Shown here in pieces: positions 14,827 through 21,276 of a stretch of 22,811 nucleotides of DNA. Source of the stretch: Thermoprotei archaeon. GTDB lineage: Archaea > Thermoproteota > Thermoprotei > Thermofilales > Thermofilaceae. Under the pieces are notes generated by a model. That model did not search any database. It was given only the letters and a program-made list of their open reading frames with translations, and was not told where the DNA came from. The stretch is taken from NCBI GenBank assembly GCA_003649495.1, contig QMRZ01000009.1:1-22811 (forward strand), read 5' to 3'. The first letter of the stretch is position 1. Every line of letters starts with the position of its first letter. A program made the position numbers and the translations under genes.

Positions 14827-16005
14827 TCATGTTAAGTCATCGATCGTGGCTATCACTAAGCCCTCTGGCAGTCTCACCACGTCGCCGAGTCTAGCTCCTA
14901 TCAGGGCCTTGAGCCCCCTCGTCTGAGCTACGTCGACTATCCGCTGTGTTACTACGCCGTCGAAGAGCACGTAAGCTACAGCCTCGGCCTCTGACAGCGT
15001 CTTGACGAGGTCCCTCACAGCGACTCTCTTCAGAGGCTTCCACTCCTCATCGTAGAGAATAGCTTCTAGGGTTCCTCTGAGCTCCTTAGCCTCCTCGATA
15101 ACGTGCTCCGGCAGCTTAATGACTGGAGGCTTCACCTTCTCGGGCGGCTTCTCCTCCTCACGCACAGCCCTCTTCTCCCGCTCTAGCGCCTCTAGGAATT
15201 CCCGCGCGCTAACCTTGTTCTTGAGCGCCTTAGCTATCTCCTTCCCTGTCAACTCTTCAACCTCCCTGCCTGGAGGCGCCCTAGCCACGTAATCTATCTT
15301 GACGACGTTGAGGACATTGCGGGCTATTAGCTCTCCCCCTCTATCACCATCGATAAACAACACGGTCTTCTTACGCTTAGCGAGTTCGACTATCGTGCGG
15401 GGTATAGTGGCCCCCTCTAGAGCGATCACATTCCTATACCCGTGTTTCAGGAGGTTTATTACATCAGCTCTCCCCTCCACTATAATCACTGTGTCGGCTG
15501 TATCGACTTCTGGACCTGCTGGCAACTTGTCAGGTCCATAATGGATGAGTTCAGAGACTTTAAGTGCCTCCATCACCTCCTCAACTAGCTCCCTAGCTTC
15601 TGGCATCTCCTCCTCGAGCTTGCGTAGTAGTTCCTTCGCCCTCTCTACGATCCTCCGCCTCTTCTCCGCCCTCACGTCTTCTATGCGGGTCACCTCCACC
15701 CTCGCTGGATATGGCCCGACCCTATCGACCATCTCTAGCGCAGCTGCGATGAGCGCCGTCTCAACCTTACCGAGATTTGAGGGCACCCTAATGTGGCCTC
15801 TGACCTTACTCCCGCTCCTGCCCACACTGACCTCAATCCTGCCTATCCTACCGCTGTTCTGGAGCTCCCTAAGATCGAGGTCAGAGCCTAATAGGCCCTC
15901 TGTCTGGCCGAATATAGCCCCTATTATGTCTGGCTTGTCTACTATGCCATCTATCTCTATCCTGGCGTGTATCACGTACTTCGCGTTAACCGGTAATCCT
16001 CCCAC
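14827..16005 (-). CDS. dnaG: Archaeal DnaG primase-like protein (exosome subunit)
   Basis: 392 residues. The central Toprim domain shows TVIIVEGRADVINLL (acidic Glu) and VLFIDGDRGGELIA (the DxD pair), preceded by the conserved N-terminal block KPDIIGAIFGQTEGLLG and GRIGRIEV. Archaeal DnaG makes short primers in vitro and is a stable component of the archaeal exosome, linked to poly(A)-rich RNA binding. It lacks the bacterial zinc-binding and helicase-interaction domains. The GTG start (16005) is ~25 nt from a predicted transcript start set by TTTTAA at 16053-16058. The candidate structured RNA lies directly upstream on the same strand. Confidence 0.93.
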   Translation of the reverse strand: MGGLPVNAKYVIHARIEIDGIVDKPDIIGAIFGQTEGLLGSDLDLRELQNSGRIGRIEVSVGRSGSKVRGHIRVPSNLGKVETALIAAALEMVDRVGPYPARVEVTRIEDVRAEKRRRIVERAKELLRKLEEEMPEARELVEEVMEALKVSELIHYGPDKLPAGPEVDTADTVIIVEGRADVINLLKHGYRNVIALEGATIPRTIVELAKRKKTVLFIDGDRGGELIARNVLNVVKIDYVARAPPGREVEELTGKEIAKALKNKVSAREFLEALEREKRAVREEEKPPEKVKPPVIKLPEHVIEEAKELRGTLEAILYDEEWKPLKRVAVRDLVKTLSEAEAVAYVLFDGVVTQRIVDVAQTRGLKALIGARLGDVVRLPEGLVIATIDDLT

Positions 16006-16060
16006 TTCCGATACCCCCAGCTTTAAGCCATGGAACCCCTCCTAAATCCTTCTTTTAAGT

Positions 16061-16089
16061 CTCTCTGTAAAGAATCCGATTACAGAGAG
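16061..16089. repeat. Perfect 10-bp hairpin between the structured RNA and dnaG
   Basis: CTCTCTGTAA (16061-16070) and TTACAGAGAG (16080-16089) flank a 9-nt loop. It follows the 3' end of the minus-strand structured RNA. CAGAGAGC (16083-16090) can also pair perfectly with GCTCTCTG at 16162-16169, inside that RNA. Confidence 0.7.
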
Positions 16090-16092
16090 CGC

Positions 16093-16191
16093 GGGGGCAC
16101 TGTAGCCGCCCGTTAACACACACCTTCATCGCTTGGCGGTACAACGCCCTAAGCTCGGTGTGCTCTCTGGCGGGCGGCTAGCCGTGCCCCC
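16093..16191 (-). ncRNA. Structured RNA, candidate H/ACA-type guide sRNA
   Basis: Read on the minus strand from 16191: outer stem GGGGGCAC / GTGCCCCC (16191-16184 with 16100-16093); 9-bp stem AGCCGCCCG / CGGGCGGCT (16179-16171 with 16112-16104); an internal loop of CCAGAGAG (16170-16163) and TGTTAA (16118-16113); 6-bp stem CACACC / GGTGTG; a GA / GATGA kink-turn-like element; and a capped helix. ACA (16103-16101) directly follows the 9-bp stem, 15 nt from the pocket top, within the 14-16 nt H/ACA rule. A TATA element centred at 16217 places a minus-strand start at 16191. The outer stem beyond ACA and an extra A in the kink-turn are atypical. Confidence 0.5.
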
Positions 16192-16201
16192 TCTAGGGGG
16201 T

Positions 16202-16261
16202 GGGGGAGGGATTATTTAAAAACTTTCCGTTCTATCCCCCCTCCCCCCATCCACCCTATAA
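16202..16261. promoter_or_regulatory. Promoter region between the structured RNA and the TFB gene
   Basis: ATTATTTAAAAAC (16211-16223) is TATA-like on both strands: minus start near 16191, plus start near 16243. A second box, CCTATAACG, centred ~16258, would give TFB a ~10-nt leader. The first box is flanked by complementary GGGGGAGGG (16202-16210) and CCCTCCCCC (16239-16247). Confidence 0.5.
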
Positions 16262-16294
16262 CGGGTATCTAGTCTTCTTCATACACAGCTACCG

Positions 16295-17176
16295 ATGAGC
16301 TTGGAGAGGTGTAGTGAGTGTGGAGGTAGGCTAGTGGTTAGCCCCGAGGGCTTCCTGGTGTGCTCCAGCTGCGGGCTAGTAGCCCAGGAGCTGATCTTCG
16401 ACTGGAGTATGCCTCCAGATGGGGACGTCAAGGGAAGAATCTATCTGGGCGGCTGGGAGGAGGGCTCGATCATCGCCAATCCTCCTCTCGGGGGCTCTAG
16501 GGTGTGCGAGAGGCTAGTAAAGCTTAACATAATAGTGAAGTACGGAGGCGGGAGGTCTGCGGATAGGGAAGTGTTCAGGGAGCTTACTGCCGTATGCAAA
16601 GCGCTTGGGCTACCTCGGGAAGTGTGGGAACACGCCTTCATAATCTACAGGAAGTTGGTGAGAACCTTAAGGGATGTAGTGGCTAGGAGGAGGGTGACTC
16701 ATTTCAAGGTGGCTGCGGCGGCGCTGGCTCTATCCTCGAGGAGTGAGGGCCGCCCCATCCCGCCCCTCAAGATTGCGAGGGCCTTCAGAGCAAGGGGCCA
16801 CCTAGTTAGCCCCTCCGACATAATGGAGATCGTGCACCTCGCTAGGCAGAGGGGAGGGGTGCCGCGCTACACCATACGTGACATGTTAAGGCTATGTGCA
16901 GCTGTCCTAGCTAGGCTAGGCGTGAGAGTCGATGAGGCCGTGGTCAGAGATGCAGAGGAAGTGTTGCGTGCAGTGCCGCGTCACTACGTTAGTGGAAGGG
17001 ATCCGCACCTACTAGCTTTAGCAGCGCTGTACTTAGTACTTAAGCGCCGGGGCGTAAGCATTAGTTACTATAGGCTGGCTAGGATTGCCAGGAGGGCTGC
17101 CAGCAGCGTGAGGGCGAATGTCATGCTCCTAGAGGAGCTATTACACATGCGGGAGGCTGCCGTCGCCCTAAGCTAG
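16295..17176 (+). CDS. Divergent TFB / TFIIB-family transcription factor
   Basis: 293 residues. An N-terminal zinc ribbon (C6-x2-C9, C23-x2-C26) precedes two cyclin-like repeats; HFKVAAAALALSSR and PHLLALAALYLVLKRRGVSI are the recognisable TFIIB-core helices, and the protein ends in an HTH-like YYRLARIARRAASSVRANVM. TFB recruits RNA polymerase to TATA/TBP. The B-reader/B-linker that normally follows the ribbon (FD.E-type segment) is not recognisable; instead there is a GGWEEGSIIANPPLGGSR stretch. It is therefore probably a paralogue with altered promoter opening, not the housekeeping TFB. Confidence 0.8.
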   Translation: MSLERCSECGGRLVVSPEGFLVCSSCGLVAQELIFDWSMPPDGDVKGRIYLGGWEEGSIIANPPLGGSRVCERLVKLNIIVKYGGGRSADREVFRELTAVCKALGLPREVWEHAFIIYRKLVRTLRDVVARRRVTHFKVAAAALALSSRSEGRPIPPLKIARAFRARGHLVSPSDIMEIVHLARQRGGVPRYTIRDMLRLCAAVLARLGVRVDEAVVRDAEEVLRAVPRHYVSGRDPHLLALAALYLVLKRRGVSISYYRLARIARRAASSVRANVMLLEELLHMREAAVALS

Positions 17177-17206
17177 TATAGTCTACGAGGCGCAGGGCTG
17201 CTCAAG

Positions 17207-17285
17207 TGGTGCGGCCGCCGGGATTCGAACCCGGGTCCTCCGGCGCGGAGGGCCGGCGCCCTAGTCCATGCTAGGCGACGGCCGC
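17207..17285 (-). tRNA. tRNA-Gly(UCC), CCA encoded, with C33
   Basis: Minus strand from 17285: acceptor GCGGCCG / CGGCCGC (17217-17211), A73 and encoded CCA (to 17207). D-stem GCCT/GGGC, G26, anticodon stem CCGGC/GCCGG, T-arm CCGGG-TTCGAAT-CCCGG. The loop is CCTCCGC: anticodon UCC, G37, and again C33. Acceptor, anticodon and T stems are identical to the tRNA-Gly(CCC) at 11310; the D-loop, position 9 and anticodon differ. CTTTATC (minus, 17316-17310) is the TATA box ~27 nt upstream. Confidence 0.92.
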
Positions 17286-17309
17286 CGTGGTAATTGTTTG
17301 AGGGACTCT

Positions 17310-17354
17310 GATAAAGTTAGCCACTAGCTGGTAAGCTCAGCTCTAGTTTTATAA
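17310..17354. promoter_or_regulatory. Back-to-back promoters of tRNA-Gly(UCC) and the 17392 gene
   Basis: Minus-strand CTTTATC (17316-17310) serves the tRNA. Plus-strand TTTTATAA (17347-17354) predicts a start near 17377, 15 nt before ATG 17392. Confidence 0.5.
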
Positions 17355-17391
17355 GGAGGAGGGGCATAGAAGCCTCCGAGGGACCCCTCAG

Positions 17392-17790
17392 ATGCGCGTC
17401 TATAGGCCACTAACGGGATTAGCTGCGTTTAAGGTCGGGAAGGATCGCGCAGTGGTTGCGATAGACCTCTTAGTCTCGGGAGCTAGGATGGAGGCTAGGG
17501 CTAGCGTCCGTAAGTACTCTAGACATCACAGGATAGTCGATGCTACGCTGAAGAGTTTAGGCCTAGAACTTAAGGGAATGCCAAGTGAGGAGGTAACGCT
17601 CAAATACAGGAAGAGGCTAATCCTCTGTACTTTATACTACGGGGATGGGGGAAGGATAGAGTACGCGGTCATGGCCTCCTTCTCACCTGGCACGCTCAGT
17701 AGGCTTGCCAAGAAGCTAGAGGAGGCGGGCTGGAAGCGCCTTCTACTGCTAGAGTTCAAGCCTGTGAAGGCCCTCCAGTCAAGCGACTAG
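17392..17790 (+). CDS. Hypothetical protein, 132 aa
   Basis: I do not recognise this family. The protein is soluble, basic (many Arg/Lys) and alternates beta-like segments (AFKVGKDRAVVAIDLLVSG, LILCTLYYG, EYAVMASF) with a helix (LSRLAKKLEEAGWKRLLLLE). There is no signal peptide, membrane segment or cysteine motif. Coding status is supported by an upstream TATA box, codon use like the neighbours and a tidy 4-bp convergent overlap with the methyltransferase stop. It may be a lineage-specific protein. Confidence 0.65.
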   Translation: MRVYRPLTGLAAFKVGKDRAVVAIDLLVSGARMEARASVRKYSRHHRIVDATLKSLGLELKGMPSEEVTLKYRKRLILCTLYYGDGGRIEYAVMASFSPGTLSRLAKKLEEAGWKRLLLLEFKPVKALQSSD

Positions 17791-18665
17791 AAGCGTGCAG
17801 CAACCACGCCATAATCCTTGATCACCGTGATTATCGAGAAGCCAGCCTCCCTCAGCCGTCTCACGACACCTGCCTGAAAGCTCACTCCTCTATGCTTACC
17901 GGGCCCGCCCGTATAGTGGAAGAGCGTAGCTCCCCTCTTCATAACCCTGTGGAGCTTCCTGTAGAACTCGCTACTGTAAAGCTCGCCAGCTAAGCTGAAG
18001 CGTGGAGGATCGTGGATCACAGCGTCAAACGTAGCTTCCGGTAGCTCATCCAGGACTTCCACCGCATCGCCCAGCAGGATGGTTATGTCGGGGCTTGTCA
18101 GCGGCCAGGACCAGGGGTTGTACTCAGCGATCTCAAGCACTGACGCGTCTTTCTCAATGCTTAATACAAGGGCGCCTCTCTTAGCTGAGTGAATCGCGGT
18201 GTACCCCAGGCCGGTGCATACGTCGAGTACGCGCATACCTCCCTTAACCCTAGCTAACCTGACCTTTCTCTCAGCATCCCTCCAGGGGTTTGTCCCCACG
18301 ATGTTGTGCATGTGTATCCCAGAGATCTCCAGGGTGGGCGCTACTGCCTCACCTAGGAATCTCAGCTTGTAGAATCTCCCCTGGCAGTGGAATGCTACCT
18401 TAAGTACGCGCCCATCCTCGTGAAGGAAGTATACATAGTCCTCATCGCCCTCCGCCACCTCCAAGAGAGCAGTGCGGGGGACTTCGAGGTTCCCTATGCG
18501 GATGTTGAGGTCGTCCGGCTTAACCCTTACTCTGCTCCTGCCGATGTTTACAGTAGCTTCGCCACCCCCATGCTTGAGCAGGGATAGTATGCGGCGAGCC
18601 TCAGGTACTCCGAGAGCTAAGCCACGCTGGGGACAAAATACCACGTAACTCCAAGCCCCAGTCAT
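17787..18665 (-). CDS. SAM-dependent methyltransferase (COG2521-like, archaeal)
   Basis: 292 residues. The N-terminal ~120 are a family-specific domain; the C-terminal half is a Rossmann methyltransferase with motif I RVLDVCTGLGYTAIHSAK, the acidic motif II VLSIEKD, LLGDAVEVLDE and a DPPR active-site loop in VIHDPPRFSLAGELY. DPPY/NPPY-type loops act on amino groups, so an N-methyltransferase is likely; the substrate (nucleic acid or protein) is unknown. ATG 18665 directly follows the TAG of the HTH gene with no gap, so it is the third gene of a kaiC-like/HTH/methyltransferase operon. Confidence 0.8.
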   Translation of the reverse strand: MTGAWSYVVFCPQRGLALGVPEARRILSLLKHGGGEATVNIGRSRVRVKPDDLNIRIGNLEVPRTALLEVAEGDEDYVYFLHEDGRVLKVAFHCQGRFYKLRFLGEAVAPTLEISGIHMHNIVGTNPWRDAERKVRLARVKGGMRVLDVCTGLGYTAIHSAKRGALVLSIEKDASVLEIAEYNPWSWPLTSPDITILLGDAVEVLDELPEATFDAVIHDPPRFSLAGELYSSEFYRKLHRVMKRGATLFHYTGGPGKHRGVSFQAGVVRRLREAGFSIITVIKDYGVVAARF

Positions 18666-19151
18666 CTATGAGGATAGCGTCTTTGCGAGCTCCTCAACTA
18701 TCTCTCTGGCCTTCGAGATCTTCTCCTCCAGCTTCCTCCTCTCCTCCTCTTCTCTCCTAAGCTTTGTCTCAAGCTCTTCGATTCTCTTCTTAAGCTCCTC
18801 AATGCGTGCCCCTAGGCCCAGCGGGAGCTCTATCTTGACGCCTTCTCTCACGAAGCGCCTATACGTCTCCTCGACGAGTTTTGCGGCTTCTGTCTTGCCC
18901 GAGAGATGCCTCCTAATAGTGGCCTCACTCCTACCCAAATCGTCGGCTATCTGGCCGGCTGTCATCCCAGCTCTGGCTCTCGCTAGAGCTCCTGCAGCCA
19001 CAGCAAGGCTATCTATCCACGTGAGCCGCTCTGTGCTCTCCCTGATTTTCTCGAGGACATCTTCTCTGAGGAGGGTGGCTATCATTAGTGCCGTCTCCAG
19101 CTTGTGGATGTCACTCTTTGAGATGGGCTTAAGGGGGATCTCCTCGCTCAT
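18666..19151 (-). CDS. HTH protein with C-terminal coiled coil
   Basis: 161 residues. A helix-turn-helix is at ~62-86 (MTAGQIADDLGRSEATIRRH, then LSGKT), and residues ~112-155 form a charged coiled coil (RIEELKKRIEELETKLRREE ...). It looks like a dimeric DNA-binding regulator. Its ATG overlaps the TGA of the upstream KaiC-like ATPase (ATGA), implying translational coupling and a functional link. The DNA target is unknown; the GTAAAG/CTTTAC dyad at 19992-20007 is a possible autoregulatory site. Confidence 0.75.
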   Translation of the reverse strand: MSEEIPLKPISKSDIHKLETALMIATLLREDVLEKIRESTERLTWIDSLAVAAGALARARAGMTAGQIADDLGRSEATIRRHLSGKTEAAKLVEETYRRFVREGVKIELPLGLGARIEELKKRIEELETKLRREEEERRKLEEKISKAREIVEELAKTLSS

Positions 19152-19948
19152 CCCTCCTCGTACACTCTCCCTCTCCAGAACTTAAGTACTTTATTCGGGT
19201 ATACCACGATGCCTCTATCAGTTATGTCAAAGGGGTGACGCCGCATGCTGTGGCTCGTCCCCCTCATCTTCCAGACTATGAGGCTCCTTCTAAGCTCGCC
19301 CTCAATCTCGTCTAGGTCCAGTCTTATTATCCCGTCAGCAGCGTGCTCCACTCCTGGCCCTCCAAACCCGCGCTCTCCAACGCTCACCTGTGATACAAGT
19401 ATTGAGGTGCAGCCAAGCCCGGATAACACACGCTTAAGCGTCATCACGACGGACCTGGCAACTGCTGGCCTAGTTATGTAGAGCGTGGTCACCGAGTCTA
19501 TAACCACCCTCTGGGCCCTCAGGTCCCTTATCGCCTCCTTCACGACGTCTATAAATGTGGGTACGTCATCCACGCTCTTAACGACGTACTTCTCTCTCTT
19601 AGCGTACTCGCCGATGCCTCCTGTAAACGCGTCAACTATTGTGAAGAGTCCCTCAGCCTCGTATTTCCTAACATCCCACCCGAAGTTAGCCATGTTTATC
19701 CTTATTTGCACAGGATGCTCCTCTAGGGCTACTAGCACTCCTGGCTCCCCCCTCTTAAGGCCATGGTATAGGAACTGCTGCCCGAAGATGCTCTTGCCAG
19801 TGCCAGGCCCTCCCGAGAGCAGCACTACGTTGCGCGCTGGTATGCCCCCATGCAATATCTCGTCAAGCCCCGGTATCCCTGACTCTATCCTTCTTACCAC
19901 TCTACGTTCAATGGTCCTCCCGCTGTATTCCTCGGCTCCCAACCTCAT
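19148..19948 (-). CDS. KaiC/RadA-like RecA-superfamily ATPase
   Basis: A single KaiC domain of ~266 residues: entry motif IPGLDEILHGGIPARNVVL, Walker A GGPGTGKS (47-54), the paired catalytic glutamates in VALEEHP (77-78), Walker B RVVIDSVT (148-155) and the late HSMRRHPFDITDRGIVVYP. Such single-domain archaeal KaiC homologues (the aRadC/KaiC-like group) bind ATP and have been linked to signalling, motility and recombination; which applies here is unknown. It heads a three-gene operon. GTG 19951 and ATG 19948 are both possible starts; AATATATT centred ~19980 puts the transcript start within a few bases of them. Confidence 0.85.
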   Translation of the reverse strand: MRLGAEEYSGRTIERRVVRRIESGIPGLDEILHGGIPARNVVLLSGGPGTGKSIFGQQFLYHGLKRGEPGVLVALEEHPVQIRINMANFGWDVRKYEAEGLFTIVDAFTGGIGEYAKREKYVVKSVDDVPTFIDVVKEAIRDLRAQRVVIDSVTTLYITRPAVARSVVMTLKRVLSGLGCTSILVSQVSVGERGFGGPGVEHAADGIIRLDLDEIEGELRRSLIVWKMRGTSHSMRRHPFDITDRGIVVYPNKVLKFWRGRVYEEG

Positions 19949-19976
19949 CACCTAATAGCGCAGCCTAGTTGCGCCT

Positions 19977-20007
19977 AATATATTTGATTAAGTAAAGCTT
20001 CCTTTAC
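19977..20007. promoter_or_regulatory. kaiC-like promoter and adjacent dyad
   Basis: AATATATT (19977-19984) is the TATA element of the minus-strand operon. GTAAAG-CTTC-CTTTAC (19992-20007) is a perfect 6-bp dyad just upstream, between the divergent genes. Confidence 0.5.
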
Positions 20008-20035
20008 GCACTCGAGGATTGCCAGAGGCCTACGG

Positions 20036-21124
20036 ATGCTAGAACCCAAGCATGAGGCCAAAGACTTAAGGCATGGCCTGCTACGGCAAGGGGGGGCAGC
20101 TTTGAGTAGCGAGTACTTGAGGATGATCGAGGCTCTCAGAAGGAGGTACAAGACCGTGCTGTACGAGCGTGACTGGCTTGGACTGCCTATAGTTGTGCTT
20201 AAGGCGGGGGGTAGGGAGGAGCCGCCAGTGCTAGTGACAGCTGGCGCGTCGGGTGTAGAGGCTGCTGGGGTTTATGCGGCACTAGAGCTTGTAATGCAGG
20301 TTGACGTGGAGCGCACCGTATACATACTCCCATCCCGTGACCCCACAGGGCTTCACGGCGCCGCATACGTGCTTAGTGAGATGCTGGGTGAGGAGGTGCG
20401 CGTTAGAACTTTGGATGAGTTGCGGGAGCTGTTGAAGTCGCGCGGAGCTGAGGTGGTGGTTGATACCCCCACTCTCTTCCTCTCCATGCTAAAGGGGGTA
20501 GGGTTCGCCTTTAGCGAAGTCTCGAGAGAGGGGGCGTACGGGACATTGAAGAGGCTGGAGGAGGAGGTGGTTAAGAGCGGGCTTGCCGAGTCGCTGGGCG
20601 AGGCTAGGATCTTGATACCCTCACAGATGCCTGATGTGGAGGGGGTAGGGCTTTTGGATCGCCTCATGACAGTCGTGGTGTGTGACGAGGGGATACTAAC
20701 GTACGAGCATGTGGAATATGGAAGATCGATCCCAGAGGTGGAGGTCCTGAGGAGGTTTGTGGAAGGACAGGAGCTGGGAATGGTGATAGATCTGCACGAA
20801 GCTGTGGGCGAGGGCTTTCATGTCCTGCTGAGCGAGGAGCCGCTAAGTGGCGAGTCCATAATAATAGATCTGGTGCTCGACCAGGTGTCCCGATACGGAA
20901 TGCAACTAGCTGCGCAGAGTGCACTAAGTGAGAGTGGCCTCAAGGCGCTGGGTGATGGCGTTGGAGTGGGGAAGGGGCGTTGCGGCCTCATAGATTTCAC
21001 AGTGGAGCGTGCGTATTCCTTCGCCTTCTTCACGGGCATGAACGCCCCCCTCGAGCAGCGAGTGAGGGCGCACCTTACTGCGTGCATCTCGGCGCTCAAT
21101 GCTTACGCGATAGCAAGGCTTTAA
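20036..21124 (+). CDS. M14 / succinylglutamate-desuccinylase-like protein with an altered zinc site
   Basis: 362 residues resembling zinc carboxypeptidases. VLVTAGASGVEAAGVYAAL matches the HxxE zinc block, but the His is Ser72 (Glu75 kept). LPSRDPTGLHG (~99-108) matches the Asn/Arg-Pro-Asp-Gly region, IDLHEA has the second zinc His (H254), and LIDFTVERAYSF holds the likely catalytic Glu (E324). Loss of one zinc ligand suggests a changed metal site or a non-catalytic role. AGAGG lies 7-8 nt before ATG 20036. Family assignment is moderate, and no operon partner is visible. Its stop codon lies inside the next RNA's TATA palindrome. Confidence 0.6.
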   Translation: MLEPKHEAKDLRHGLLRQGGAALSSEYLRMIEALRRRYKTVLYERDWLGLPIVVLKAGGREEPPVLVTAGASGVEAAGVYAALELVMQVDVERTVYILPSRDPTGLHGAAYVLSEMLGEEVRVRTLDELRELLKSRGAEVVVDTPTLFLSMLKGVGFAFSEVSREGAYGTLKRLEEEVVKSGLAESLGEARILIPSQMPDVEGVGLLDRLMTVVVCDEGILTYEHVEYGRSIPEVEVLRRFVEGQELGMVIDLHEAVGEGFHVLLSEEPLSGESIIIDLVLDQVSRYGMQLAAQSALSESGLKALGDGVGVGKGRCGLIDFTVERAYSFAFFTGMNAPLEQRVRAHLTACISALNAYAIARL

Positions 21125-21128
21125 AGCC
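21117..21128 (+). promoter_or_regulatory. Palindromic TATA box of the C/D sRNA
   Basis: GGCTTTAAAGCC is a perfect 12-nt palindrome overlapping the TAA of the upstream gene. Its centre is 26 nt before ~21148, the predicted sRNA start. Confidence 0.6.
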
Positions 21129-21144
21129 GTGGAGAATACTCATG

Positions 21145-21211
21145 AAGGCTGTGAAGAAGTGTATGGGTGGCCTGAGGCTAGCTGATGAGGCGAGCAGCCA
21201 CTGAGCCTTTC
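21145..21211 (+). ncRNA. C/D box guide sRNA; D guide matches the 23S A-loop (U2552)
   Basis: C GTGAAGA (21151-21157, one mismatch), 14-nt D' guide, D' CTGA (21172-21175), 6-nt spacer, C' CTGATGA (21182-21188), 12-nt D guide (21189-21200), D CTGA (21201-21204). Terminal stem AAGGC / GCCTT (21145-21149, 21205-21209). The D guide pairs with UGGCUGUUCGCC of the 23S A-loop over 12 bp with one G-U; the N+5 rule selects U2552 (E. coli numbering, from memory). Um2552 is a near-universal modification. The D' guide target (GCCACCCAUACACU) was not identified. Confidence 0.85.
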
Positions 21212-21221
21212 ATGTGTGGAG

Positions 21222-21256
21222 GGCCTTAGCCGCCTGGCGGCTAAGGCCTTTTATTA
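21222..21256 (+). terminator. 13-bp perfect hairpin followed by a T-run / TATA box
   Basis: GGCCTTAGCCGCC (21222-21234), one base, then GGCGGCTAAGGCC (21236-21248), followed at once by TTTTATTA. It looks like a terminator for the C/D sRNA. The same T-rich run, centred ~21252, is 26 nt before GTG 21277 and so doubles as a TATA box. Confidence 0.6.
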
Positions 21257-21276
21257 GTGGTGTGTTGAGGATACTT

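Noticed and set aside
16093..16191. Calling the structured region RNase P, SRP or 5S RNA
   Set aside because: Too short, and none of the conserved core sequences of those RNAs is present.
16196..16210. G-quadruplex in GGGGGTGGGGGAGGG
   Set aside because: Only three separate G-runs of three or more; a stable four-run quadruplex is not supported.
21214..21276. 21-residue N-terminal extension of the zinc-ribbon protein
   Set aside because: It would translate the hairpin/terminator, and TTTTATTA would then lie inside the coding sequence.
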